From Hydrangea macrophylla (taxonomy: Eukaryota > Streptophyta > Magnoliopsida > Cornales > Hydrangeaceae), in assembly GCA_033977485.1 (NCBI GenBank), contig CM066991.1:34717850-34781849 (forward strand): DNA of 64,000 nucleotides. Reading direction: 5' to 3'. The notes under the pieces were generated by a model. The model was not told the DNA's origin. It saw only the letters and a list, made by a program, of their open reading frames with translations, and did no database searches. Shown here piece after piece: positions 19,979-31,045 of the stretch. The stretch's first letter is position 1. Each line of letters opens with the position of its first letter. The position numbers and the translations under genes were made by a program.

Positions 19979-21475
19979 ATGAACCCTATCACAGGGTACC
20001 ATAAGTCCAAGCCACTTGACCTCACCATACCAGACCCCATACCAGATCACGGGTTCAGAAATGAGGAGGAACGTGTTTAGTTTGCTAGATACTTCCTGTC
20101 TAGGAAGGTTATGCTCGAGCGACCACTGGAGTCCGTCTAGCTTTCAGCACCGTGGTTCCTAGGACGGGTTAGAGACATGCCGTTGTGGTACAAGATATTG
20201 ATCCAGAACAAAATGATCAGCATCCACTGGGTTCGTGAAGCCTGCTCCTCTATGATTAAGGATCTCGCGGCTCCGTTCACATACAGATCATTCTTCCACG
20301 GGCGTGAGATCCTATTCAGCCCTGCCACCATTTCAGCTACTCTGGGGGTACCTGAGGTACCAGATTATTTCTATCCTCGCTTACCAGGTGTCCCAGAGAT
20401 GCCACCAGCCACCATTATCCGAGAGCTTACAGGCGGCGCCGTTCAGTTTTGGAACGGTGAATCTCTCATCGAGGATAAGTTTCTCACTGAGAACTATCAC
20501 CTCCTCCATCTGACGCTGGTGAACTGTATTTTCATGACATCTTATCACAAGAAGTTCGCTGTGTGGTATGCCCGTGCTCTGTATGCTATTGGGACAGGAC
20601 AGCGAGTCTGTCTGTCTCACCTTTATATTGACTTTTTTGTTCAGCCCACGCAGTACATTGCTGCCAAGCGCCATCTGAAGGGCAATTGGCCTATACATCG
20701 GGTCATTGAGCAGGCTGGGCTAGTTCCATTGGTTACAGATTCGATTATGTAGGCCTCTAGTCAATTTGGCGAGATGGAGGCTCGCCGGTCTGATGCTCAG
20801 AAGAGGAGAAAAGAAAAGGGTAAGGCGAAGGTCAGGGCGAAGAGGAAGAGGGGAGGAGACACTGATACAAAGAGTACAGCTTCTGGGACGCCTACTGAGG
20901 CTGAGGAGCTTGAGTTGGATGATGAGGACCCTGTTGCTGCAGTATAGCAGTTCGATTTGAGACAGCGGTCTTAGGCTCAGGCCCAAGGAGAGTCGTCTTC
21001 TATGTCCCTCCAGACTCTCCACTCATTGCTTCTTGAGGAGAGGGGTGCGCGGATACGGCTCGAGGGCAAGATGGATCAGATGATGACCCTGCTAGAGGTG
21101 ATCTTGATACAGATCGGAGTAGATCAGTCTGTACACACTGCTGCACATCCACCTACTACTGATCCGTCTCCTTCTGTTGATCCATCTGCTTCTGCTCCAC
21201 CTACTATTTCTATTACTCCATCACCCACTACCAGACCTTCATCTTCAGCTCCACCCCCACTGGGTGATCCTTCTACTCCATCTACATCGATGGCACTGCC
21301 TGCTACTGAGACACCACTTCCACAACATTCAGTTGTGGCTGACACATCATTATCTACACCAGCTGCCACGATTGCGAGTGACCCAGCGACGGCTACTACT
21401 GTTGCTGAGGGTGGAGATGTGGATGCTTCGGATGTGCTGATTGAGATTATATCTGATGTCGCCTATGATGCTTAG
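19979..21475 (+). pseudogene. Athila-1 post-pol ORF C, plant-transposon-protein-like, five in-frame TAGs
   Basis: One frame of 499 codons from ATG to the TAG at 21473-21475, interrupted at 20078, 20138, 20750, 20945 and 20972, every time by TAG. Residues about 65-260 (DMPLWYKILIQ, SIHWVREACSS, FHGREILFSPATISATLGVP, CLSHLYIDFF) resemble the 'putative plant transposon protein' domain found in many plant element ORFs. I am moderately sure of this from memory of the family. A very basic Lys/Arg segment follows (KRRKEKGKAK), then an acidic patch, then a possible coiled coil (LLLEERGARIRLEGKMDQM), and a long Ser/Thr/Pro/Ala-rich tail. No signal peptide or transmembrane helix is visible, so it is unlikely to be a true envelope protein. 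The basic segment suggests nuclear entry or nucleic-acid binding. Confidence 0.65.
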
Positions 21476-23410
21476 TTTATGTTGGTTCAGTGTTTGTGGA
21501 TGTATGGATTGTTTTTGGTTGGTTGCGGCTGTTTTTCTCTCCTCTCTAGTCGTTTTTCTTGTGGGTGGTTTGATTATTATTGGTTGGTTTAGGTATTTTG
21601 GACTTTAGTTTTTATGGATTATATTATCACTGTTCTGTTATTTCACTCTATAATCTTTCCGGTGATTAGTTTTGTTTTATGTATGGATCTCATGCTCTAT
21701 TTTTTTTTTCAATCTCTTTTGATCTTTGCTGCTTGGAGTTTGTATGCTTTCTATATAGATTGTTACACTTGCGGTTATTATAATCCTTTATTAAGTGATA
21801 TCTCTCTACCTATTTTTGAAAATCAACTTCTGAGCACATTGCAATTTTCAGTTGGGGGTGGGATGTAGATAGATAATCACCTGTGCATATTTATACTTAG
21901 CAATCTAGATCACTTTATTGCACATGCCATACAATCTCGATTAGAAGTTTGAAAGCAAATAAATTACAGAAACGGAAAAAAATTTGAAAATGCTAAAGTT
22001 AAAAATTTCAACAAGTTTTAAATTAAATTGGTAGAATAACTCTAAATATTCACTCCTATTTAGCTGTTATCAAGCAATGACACAACCATTTTATTCTCAT
22101 CCTTTCATGAATTAAGTTCACTCGTTCTTTCAGTTTCACTAGGATAAATGCATATGTTGACCATTCATGTATCCAAAATCTATATGCACATGCTAATAGC
22201 TATGCAGAAAACTTAAAATAAGAGTTAATATGACTTTTGTACTTTAAGGAATAAGTAGTGAAAACTAGTCACCTTTAGTGAGCTTTTGAATCCAATCTTC
22301 ATTTCTGAGAGAATTATCACATTATTCGAATTGGTTTTTCTTGAACAATCGTATTAAATTTGTTGGATAGTCTCTAATTCTTCAGTTTGGCTGCTTAGTA
22401 GATGAGAATGTTCAGGATTTACCAACTAAACTCAATGAACATTGAAGTGTTAAAACTAAGAAGTTGGGAAAATGATTTAAGCCATCGTTATTCGCTCCTT
22501 ACCTTTCCATATACCTGTATTAACATTCCAGAAAAGGCGTTGTTCTTAACCCAACACCTAATAATACTGCCAAGTCTATTATGAAAATCTACATCCCTAA
22601 TCTTTTACTCTAACCTCAACGAACCCCATTGCACATCGAATGTGATTAAATATTGAAGTATGTGATGAGGAGGGAGTAGTTGTGGGAAGGACCGCATAAA
22701 AGAGAAAAGGAAAGAAGGAGTCTAGGTTAAATATATATATATATATAATCTGAGAATACAGGATGGTTGGAATGGAGTGAAGTAAAATTAATAAACTCAA
22801 TCACATTCTAAAGATGTGCAATTTCTTACCCCCCTCATTTCTGCTCTACTATATAAATACCCGAAAAGTCAAAACCTTGATGATTTTTGACAACTTAGTT
22901 TGAATATGAATGTGTAATTTGGGTTATCGACTGTGTTTTTCCTCCTCTAGTATGTAGTATTCCTTTCTTGAGACTATACACTCTAAATGTTCGTCTTTTA
23001 TAGCGTCGAGTATGAAAGCATTAGTATCCAAAACATCACTCCTATTAAAGCTTTCACACCATGTGCGGTCATTATTAACCAAGTCTCTGTGAGATGTTCA
23101 TTCTTGAGTGTGAGACCATGTGAGAATTGAGTTGAAACTACAAGTTCTGAGAGTATGATAGTCTAAACAACTCCAAATAAAGTTGATATATAGCTGTTAA
23201 CTTTGCACACACACATGGATACATGGATGTGATGCATATGTTATTCTTTCTTGGTGACATGAGGGACATGTGTATTTCTTTCATGGTTTGAACGAGGATG
23301 ATATGTTTTGTGGAGCTAAGTTTACAGTTGTATGGGAGGGAGTGTTTACAAGTTATTCTATATCTTTTTGAGCTTAAAAATCAGAGAATTTTGTGGGTAC
23401 ATTCACTGTA

Positions 23411-23490
23411 AACCCTCACGAGACAACACTCGTCCACTAGGGGGAACCTAGGGGTTTAACGGCTTGTTGCATTTGCTAAATGCAACCGCG
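23411..23490 (+). promoter_or_regulatory. Conserved three-hairpin block near the 3' LTR
   Basis: Three consecutive predicted stem-loops. The first is ACGAG (23418-23422) with CTCGT (23429-23433). The second is CTAGG (23437-23441) with CCTAG (23447-23451). The third is a 9-bp stem GTTGCATTT (23466-23474) with AAATGCAAC (23478-23486) around GCT. The same order occurs on the minus strand of element C at 40767-40851, with stems 1 and 2 kept and loops changed. The function is unknown; an RNA export, packaging or processing signal is possible. Confidence 0.6.
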
Positions 23491-23647
23491 ATTCTTGTGA
23501 AAGTGAGTTAGGTAGTTTCTTTCTTGTTTTTATTTATTTATTATTATTCAGTTTAGTTTGCCTTAGTTTAATTTAGTTTATTTTAGTCGTTATAGTAATA
23601 GCTAGCTTGTTTTATTTCCGCTTGATTGCTGGGGACTAGCAAATCAC

Positions 23648-23660
23648 TAGTTGGGGGTTG
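23648..23660 (+). other. Polypurine tract of Athila-1
   Basis: TAGTTGGGGGTTG sits directly before the TGACAAGCGGGGG start of the 3' LTR, where plus-strand priming occurs. Confidence 0.75.
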
Positions 23661-25252
23661 TGACAAGCGGGGGTATTTGTAAAATACAGCCGCACTAAAA
23701 GAAGAAAATACACTAAATTAGTATACAATTCCTTTGTTTATCTGCAATTTGAATTGCAATGCCAATTTATACGCAATTGGATTAAACTATGATAAGTGGT
23801 ATTGTTTTAGTGGTTATTTGTGCAGATTACTATTGCTGTGTGAAGAATTGGATGAGAATGATAAAAGGAAGTGCTTGGTTTTAATGAAGACAACTCAATC
23901 ATAAAAAGGAGGTTTCGAGCGATCAAAGATGTCTCGAGCGATCGAGGTTTCGATCAATCGAATGCAGTTCAAGTGCTCGAAGATCCCATAAATTCAATCG
24001 ATCGAGAGATGTTCGATCGATCGAACATGGCTTTTATTAGATTTTACGCTCACGTAGCAGAAACAAAATTTTAACCCTAGAATTAGGTTTTTTTGTATAT
24101 ATAGTCATATTGTATACGACCGAAAGGACGCCCACTTTTACTTTTCATCAGTTTTATATAGAGAGAAGAGAGTTTCTTCTTGGTTTTGTAGGTTATTAAG
24201 ACTTCTCATTGGATTGGCTTAGATTCTTTAAAGTTTAATAATAGTTCTTCATTCCAGGTTAGTTTTTATTACTTTACTTATATTCTACTTGTAGTTTAAT
24301 ATAGTTTAATCTGCTAAACTCGTAGTTTTGCATGTTAGATAAGTTTACACCATTAGTTTTTATAGTTTTCATGTTTAAAACACAACCAAACGAGACTTTA
24401 ATGGATCTTTATATTAAAAATGACTCTGTGATACTCCAGACTATGTCTGAGTAGTCCTCAGGTTGGGAGATCATGATGAAACCGTGATCTTAAGCCTTTG
24501 CCATGCAGCAGAATAACTCCTGTATTCGATCGATTGAAGTTTGTTCGATCGATCGGACCAGAGACAGTGTCAATCGATCAAAGACATTTCGATCGATTGA
24601 GAGATGAAGATGTTCGATCGATCGAAAGCGTGTCGATCGGTCGAACTCTCTAATTCTTGATAACATTTTAGGCAGTATCCCTAGACTTTCTGCTTTAAAG
24701 ATTCATTACCAAACTATCCCCAAACACTCAGTTTGTCAAAACAGTCTATGAACTTAAGGCCTTAAGGCATTTTTCTTCAATATCTTTTGCAAACCACCTT
24801 CAATGACAATACCATTGTAGGTGCGAGTCTTAACTATTGTTTTAAATCGCTTTCATGTGTTTCAAACTTAATTGTGATGACATAGTCCCGGTCATGAAAG
24901 GGCTATGGATTCTTTATCCTAAGAAAAATATGGAATACTGTTGAAGATGTACTCCATTAAGCTTCAATGTAATTGCATGGTAGATGGCTAGGTTGCGGTG
25001 GATTCGTGTAATCCCAACATTCCTTTATATTAGGAAAAACACGTTTTAAAACATTGCTTTAGTTAGTTAGTTAATCATTAGTTTAATTTAATTTGGTTGC
25101 TTAATATTTAGTAGTTACTTCGTGTAACTTCGTGTTCTACAATCCTGCATTTATTGATTTTTATTCTTCTTTTAGAGTTTAATCTAAGTATTTAGTTTAA
25201 CACCTTCCCTGTGGGTATAGCACACAAGCGCACACAGAAAATTCTCATGTCA
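23661..25252 (+). repeat. 3' LTR of Athila-1
   Basis: A 1,592-bp copy of 10528-12168. It lacks 51 bp present in the 5' LTR (12080-12130); the join is at CCCTGTGGG/TATAGC near 25216. Both deletion borders carry TGGG, suggesting a microhomology-mediated deletion. The motif clusters and TATA box are conserved. Confidence 0.92.
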
Positions 25253-26675
25253 CTACAGGGGTTCTCCGTCACGCAAATACCGATGGGAAAAAATACTAGG
25301 GTCGATCTGTTAGCCCGCCTAGCTTCGTCTTCTGAGTCAGACTTGCCCGAGATAAGGATTAAATACCTGCCCGAGCCAAGTGTGGTCCACTCATAATGTA
25401 TGGAGGTCGAATGGGTCGCCCTAGGACCCAGTTGGATGGATCCAATCGTGACATTTATAATAATCGGGGCTTTTCCAGAGGCAAAAAGGGAAGCCCGCCG
25501 AGTCAGATATCGGCGTCTAGATACCACATCATTGATGGAATCCTCTGCAAGAGAGGATTCTCAATCCCATATCTTCACTGTGTCCATCCCGAACAGGTCC
25601 AAGCAATATTGTACGAAATCCAAGAGGGCGTGTGCAGAAATCACTCTGGAGGTCGGACACTCTCCAGAAAGGCCTTACTGCAGGGATATTACTGGCCGAC
25701 TATGGTCCGGGACTCCCAGGAGTACTTAAAGAGGTGCGATAAGTGCCAGAGATACTCCCCGATGATCAACCGCCTGGGAGAGCTTCTGACACCAATTCTC
25801 AGTCTATGGCCGTTCGCTCAGTGGGGCATCGATATCGTCGGTCCCCTCCCGATGGGAAAAGGGCAGGTTAAGTTCACGGTTATCGCCGTGGACTACTTTT
25901 CCAAGTAGGAAGAGGCCGAGTCCTTAGCCGTGATCACTGAGAAGAAGATGCAAAGCTTCGTTGAGAAGAGTATCCTAAGAAGGTTCGGCATCCCTCGGGA
26001 CCTGATCAGCGACAACGGCAGATAATTTGACACCCCGGTGTTCTGGCAGTTCTATTCAGGGTACAGGATATTGAATCATTACTCCTTCCCCGAGCACCCT
26101 CAAGCCAATGGCCAGGCAGAGGTGACCAACTGAACTATTCTGCAGTCAATCAAAACTAGGCTTGAAGGCACCAAAGGCCTTTGGGCGGAAGAACTTCCAA
26201 CCCTCCTGTGGGCCTACTGTACAACTCCCCGAATGGCAACAGGCGAGACTCCGTTCTCACTCACCTACGGATTCGAGGTAGTAGTCCCTATAGAGCTCGG
26301 GTTGCCTACTTACCGAGTAGAAAATTTTAGTGAACGGGGAAATAAGGAAGCACTTAGAGGAGAACTAGACTTGGTAGAAGAGAAAAGAGATCGGGCTTAC
26401 CTAAAAGCGGTGGTATACAAGCAGAGAGTCTCCCGATACTTCAACAGCAAAGTCAAATCACCGCGGTTTCTAGGTGGGAGACTTGGTCCTTAAGGCTGTA
26501 AACCAGTCTACTAAGGTCCCGGGTCCCGGCTCACAAAAAGTTGGGGCCAAACTGGGAAGGTCCGTACCTAGTTACCCGAGTCAACCGCCCGGGCACCTAC
26601 TGGTTACAAATTCTAGACAGGCACGACCTTTCTAATCTGTGGAACGTACAACACCTCCGCAAGTTCTTCCAGTAA
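25253..26675 (+). pseudogene. pol: TAT pol, 3' part: end of RNase H and integrase
   Basis: This continues the frame cut at 10527 (QGFSVTQIPMGKN, RVDLLARLAS). The integrase follows with an H/C zinc region (VHPEQVQ ... CDKCQRYSP, about 25570-25755). The DDE residues lie in WGIDIVGPLP (about 25824), ISDNGR (about 26010) and GQAEVTN (about 26112). Stops at about 25906, 26023 and 26131 replace residues expected to be Trp, Gln and Arg. Frameshifts lie near 25500 and 26475-26560. The last residues LRKFFQ end at TAA 26673-26675. This enzyme would insert the cDNA; here it is inactive. Confidence 0.9.
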
Positions 26676-27496
26676 AACATGAAAATAATGTTGGCTAGGA
26701 AGAATGTAGCTTCGGCCGAGCAAGTTTATAATAATAAAAGTTTCCTTTTCCACCAAACGATTCTTTCCCATGTTTGCTCACTTAAAAGACCTCGAGGTCA
26801 GACCCCAGCACTTAAAAGACCTCCGGGTCAGACCCCAGGCACTCAAAAGATCTCGAGGTCAGACCCCAAGCACTTAAAAGACCTCGGGTCTAAAACCCGA
26901 GGCATAGGTCCAAATCCTGAGGCATAGGCTTCGCTTAAGTCCAACCTACAATGGAGGGCAACACCCCCTAGGTGGATGATGATGGCAAGTCCCAAAAGAC
27001 CCTGCAACCATCCACATTCCAGGTTAGTTTCCTACGGTCACCCCCTCTATACGCCTGCCTTAGCAAAAGCTTGGGGGTAGGGAAACACCATACTAAATAG
27101 AAAATCACACCGAATGCTAACATGACTTGGAATTCTAAAACACTTCTAACATTCCTAAGTACCTACAGTACCCAGAGAAATCGCTCGAGTAGTAAATAGT
27201 CACAAACCTGTACTATACCGAGTGAGACCCCCATATTAGGTCCCTAAAAGATCAAGTGTTCTCTACCAGTTACAGTCCTAACTTTTGCTAAGGAAAGGGT
27301 CCTACGGGATTTATAACCAGTTGGTCACAGGCAATCACAAATAGGCATTCAAGTGCAAAGACAATTGATGGAAAGAATGGTCTCAAGGACCTTTTCATTA
27401 ATTAAAAAAAAGTTTGTATAGCCTGGGGGGCAGTAGTAGTAGCCTCCCCTAAAAAAAAATGAACAAACAAAAAGGAAGAAATATAGGCCGGGGACC
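26676..27496 (+). repeat. TAT spacer with tandem repeats
   Basis: At about 26781-26930 a unit of roughly 31 bp, core ACTTAAAAGACCTCGAGGTC then AGACCCCAGC, repeats four times with drift, followed by GAGGCATAGG copies. The rest is non-coding spacer between pol and the antisense gene. Confidence 0.7.
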
Positions 27497-29573
27497 CTAG
27501 TCGTCCACCTCGACCACGTCTTCGGTCTCCCCAGTCTATCCTTCCGGGGCAGCTCCTCCTCCCGGTCCCAAGCTACCACCCTGGGCAGGCTCCTAGTAAT
27601 TCTGGCCAAGGCAAGTAAGTCTTCGACAGCAAGGGACTAATATCCCAGTAATCCAAATCAATCCCCTCGTAGGATGAGATGTCCCATTCAAGGTGATCCT
27701 GGGCAAATTGCCGCTTCAAATCTTTATAACCTTGGAAGAAGCCGTCATCAAACGCTTCCTCCGTGGATCCTACTACCGTCATCTCGGCTGCGGCCTTCAC
27801 TCGGGCCTCCACCGCCGTCGTAAGTGCTCGGGAAGCCTCCAGATCGGCCAAAGCCATCACTAGCTCTGCCTGGGCCACACCAAGGCTCAGGGCTAGGGCC
27901 ATGGTTTTATACTGCTCCATGGCCAGGGCAGTCTTCCCGGCTTGTGACTCTGCCCTTTCCTTTGCCAAGGTAGCTTCAGCAGTGCTCGCCCTCCCAACAA
28001 AAGAAGAGAGGAGGGACTCAGATCCGGCGGCCATACAGCTAACCTGCAATAAACGGTAAGAGACTGGTCAAGTCAACAGTACAAAAAATAGTAAATAAAT
28101 ACATAACAAGGAAGAAAGAGACAAAATAGCTTACCAGACGAGAGAGACTATAGAGCCACCCCTGAAAGTCCTCGGGGGACAAACTGGTGCATACTTCCAC
28201 CTGGCTAGGCATGAGGGCAGACTTCACCCTCTCCCTTACTTTAGCAGGTCCCCCAATCGGTAACCCGGATGGCAGATCCATCTGGGGAATCGTTTCCTCC
28301 ATAACTACTATGTGGGGAGCTGACATCCCCACGGATTTTGGACGATTGGGTGTCCCACGACGGATCTGCCTCAGGGGGCGTTCATCACCCGAGGCCTCTA
28401 CGGTAGGCCTTTTTGCATGTGCCACCGCCAACCAGGCGGTAGAAGCAGCAGGAATAACCTGTCTTTCCCTCAAATGCTCCAAGTTCCTCTTTGGGGCCAT
28501 TTTTGCCAAGGAAATTGCTTGGTCAATAGCCATAGAAGACAACAGAAGCATAATAAGATGGGCATTCAACCCAAGCACTCACCAAGGATGATTGAAGAGA
28601 AAGTGGGAGCTTAAACGGGCTCTTTCAGAGAGTAAGACTGGACAAAATCACCCGTCTGGGATAGCATGTTCCAAATGTTGGTAGGCAGTTCTGCCAAACC
28701 CAAGATCCTGGGCTGGCATACCTCGAGGATCCTTGGAGGTTTGGTCGACCCGGATGCCAATAAAATCATAAAAAATAGTTAGCAATTGACAACCTCCTAG
28801 AGTAAAGAAAAGCATAAAGATGCAAATCAGGCGGTCTTACCCGTCAATTCCCCCGTCGAAGAAGTCCTCAGCTGGCTCCCTGGGGCCCGGTCGCAAAGAC
28901 TAAGAGTGGACACCTAGAAGAACTTGTTCTTCTACCTCTTATTGTTACTCGGGTAGTTGACAAAGAGATGGACTCCATCAAGAATCCGACCTCCCGGTGC
29001 ACGGGGAATGGTCGGTGGGCCCATAAAACTCCTAGAGGGTGAGTTTGTATTCGAAGGCCTGGGGCCACAAAGAGATGGACCCCATCAAGAATCTCCACCA
29101 ATTAGGAGCTAACTACCCAGGAGTGATCCTAAGGTAGATCAGGACATCCCGGGTGATAGGGTGCAGTGGAAGACGAAGGTCAGCCATAAGTGTATCCTCG
29201 TACAAGGTGACAAAGCCAGGCTGGTAGAGATGTGACTCGTCGGGGTTCACGGCTAAGGAGCAGCCATAAGGAAGAGCATACCTATCCCTAATCCGGACGA
29301 GGTCTTGGGAACGCATAATAGAAGGTGTATACTCACAGGCAAACACCACCTCAAGGTCAGGCTCCCATGGTGTCTCATCACCCCCCGCCCTAGGAGACGG
29401 AGGCGACGGGGGTCTCATGGTCTGACTCACTATCAGACACACGAACAGGGATTCTGCCCTACTCTGATGGTCTGATGGGTAGCGGAAGGCGGACTTAAAC
29501 TTATGTCGGGAGTTCCTAACTAGGACTGTTCGTTCTCTGACTTAGATGCGGAGTCAAAATCATAATGTTCCAT
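27497..29573 (-). pseudogene. Antisense gene of the TAT element, spliced, broken
   Basis: TAT elements commonly carry a gene on the opposite strand between integrase and the 3' LTR, coding for a 'putative gypsy-type transposon' domain protein. Here the minus strand starts at an ATG (29573) with an acidic Ser/Asp/Glu leader. It continues through LPLHPITRDVLIYL and WWRFLMGSISL (about 29115-29170), then a basic segment and a predicted coiled coil (about 27700-28020), and ends ETEDVVEVDD at 27497. Intron signals are visible: donor CTGGTAAGCTATTTTG near 28135 with acceptor TTTATTGCAGG near 28045, donor GACGGGTAAGACC near 28845 with acceptor TTTACTCTAGG near 28800, and donor CTTGGTGAGTGC near 28587. 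Stops and frameshifts make it a pseudogene. Its molecular role is unknown. Confidence 0.75.
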
Positions 29574-30409
29574 CTCTGGCACTCCTACCAGGGGGTGGGG
29601 GAGCAGGCTACGACCTAGGTATGGGTCAGGGACTCCGAGTCTGAGGTACAAAGGGGGCAGGGTTATCAACCTAAAGGCAGAAAGTATATAGCCTTAAAGA
29701 CAAGGTGACACTCAGTTAGAACTATTTGGGGATAGCCCTCTCGGTTCAACCTATCTAACGTACCACCTGACTTGAAAAAGGAACAGAACCTGAGAAAAAA
29801 AAAGTCCCACTCCCGTTCTAACCTAAGAGGGTTCACCCTTTCCAGCCTCGCTTAGAAAAGAAGAGGAAGAGGATGATGAACTAAAACTAAAAAGGGAAAA
29901 TTTACAAGGATTAGCGCAAAAGAAGGGCTCAGGAAGCTTTACCGGATGCTTTTTTTTGCTCTCAAACCGCTCGGTATCTCTATCAATTGGCAGCAGGAAT
30001 CCCAGAAATGAACAAGTGTTCTTTATATAGGGAGCGTGTGCGGTCTAGATCAACCTAGATCTAACGGGCAGGAAATTTTCCCGTCTAAACTGACCGATAA
30101 TTGTCATTTCGGGCACGAAAACATTGCCTCAAAAGATGCGCCCAATTAATGCCAGACGTGATGGTCCGATTATGACATGACTATTCAGTTACGTTCATAC
30201 CAGCCACGTTGGATCCTGACCAGGCCAGTAACCAGGTGACACATTGCAGAAGTTGGTCCCGGGCCGACATAGCCACCGCTCGGTCCTGACCCTGGAAGAC
30301 CAGCTCGATCGATCACGACCCGGGTAGTAACCTGGGGCCATTTCCCGAATGATTTTTTAAAAGCAGTCTTAATTTTCAAACCTCATCCGATAGAGTATCC
30401 CATTAATTT
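29574..30409 (+). other. TAT 3' non-coding region
   Basis: No gene is seen on either strand. It would contain the promoter of the antisense gene; a TATA-type CTATATAAAG lies on the minus strand near 30021-30030. The expected polypurine tract before 30410 is not recognisable. Confidence 0.45.
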
Positions 30410-31045
30410 TGAAAATATGCACAAAGATATTAGGTCAAAGTCAAGCCTCGCCACCTCAGCAAAGAGAAGCCAAGTCATCTTGAATTTGGACTGACTACAC
30501 AGCCTTCTCGGGCTGTTACGTAAAACTGCCTGGTTTGGTCGTAAGTTCGGGCGTTCTTTCCAGATGGACCCCATATGGGCGTGCACCCAGTAGGCATGAT
30601 TGCTTGGCCAACAAGCCTCCAGGCAGTTTTCTATCCCAGTTAGAAGACTAAATGGAAGGAGCAAGTAGTTTCCTAAACCACTTAGGAAACACCCCTAAAT
30701 TCATGTAAATCAAGCTGTAAATAGATTAGGCTTCGTGATCTATAAACTTACCTTGTACAGGTGGTCTCTTGCACCTATAAAAGAGGCCACCCGCCCCCTT
30801 TGAAAGGGTCGCATTTAAAACCTAAAGAATATCATATTATTTTCACTAAGATGCATACACCCGGTTGGTTTACTGGTAGTGCCACCCAACTATTAGCTTA
30901 CCAGGCCCGGCGGTGATTTGCTAGTGAAGCGCATCGACGCACCCGTGGACCTAGGCTACCTCATTAACGAGGCCAAACCACATACAAACTTCATTGTGTC
31001 CATCTCTTTCATATATTTATTTTTATCCAAATTTCGGCATCATCA
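30410..31045 (+). repeat. 3' LTR of the TAT element
   Basis: The copy of 5783-6416, ending CGGCATCATCA at 31045. The CCTATAAAAGAGGCCACCC promoter core is conserved near 30774-30792. The flank TGTCC follows. Confidence 0.9.

Larger units (their letters stand above)
21476..23660 (+). other. Athila-1 long 3' untranslated region
   Basis: 2.2 kb without a credible frame. Notable points are a PPT-like CAGTTGGGGGTGGGATG at 21849-21865, an AT dinucleotide run near 22732-22746, the conserved hairpin block at 23411-23490, and the terminal PPT before the LTR. Parts resemble the corresponding region of element C. Confidence 0.7.
10528..25252 (+). mobile_element. Athila-1: Athila-lineage Ty3/gypsy element nested in TAT pol
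   Basis: A 14,725-bp element with LTRs at 10528-12168 and 23661-25252. It starts TGACAAGCGGGGG and ends TGTCA. The 5-bp flanks are CTGCA (10523-10527) and CTACA (25253-25257). Removing it rejoins the host pol frame (KKL into QGFSVTQ). It has a tRNA-Asp-type PBS, gag-pro-RT-RH-INT, three post-pol frames, a 2.2-kb 3' untranslated region and a G-rich PPT. Coding parts have many stops but few frameshifts. The same family recurs at 58248. Confidence 0.95.
5783..31045 (+). mobile_element. TAT-lineage Ty3/gypsy retrotransposon, split by a nested Athila element
   Basis: The element is bounded by LTRs of 634 and 636 bp, with near-identical flanks GGTCC (5778-5782) and TGTCC (31046-31050) as a 5-bp TSD. 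Without the 14.7-kb insertion it is about 10.5 kb. The order is gag, protease, reverse transcriptase, RNase H, a second RNase H, integrase, then an antisense gene before the 3' LTR. The second RNase H and the antisense gene are hallmarks of plant TAT elements. All coding parts carry stops or frameshifts, so the copy is dead. No clear polypurine tract precedes the 3' LTR. Confidence 0.9.

Noticed and set aside
20381..20698. Minus-strand frames opposite ORF C
   Set aside because: They are shadows of the ORF C domain, with no independent features. The same holds for 20720-21022 and 21124-21369.
19979..21475. Retroviral-type envelope gene
   Set aside because: No signal peptide, fusion segment or membrane helix is visible; only the position after pol resembles env.
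26781..26930. Spaced repeats that might suggest a CRISPR array
   Set aside because: The units are contiguous, degenerate tandem copies inside a plant retrotransposon; there are no spacers and no cas genes.
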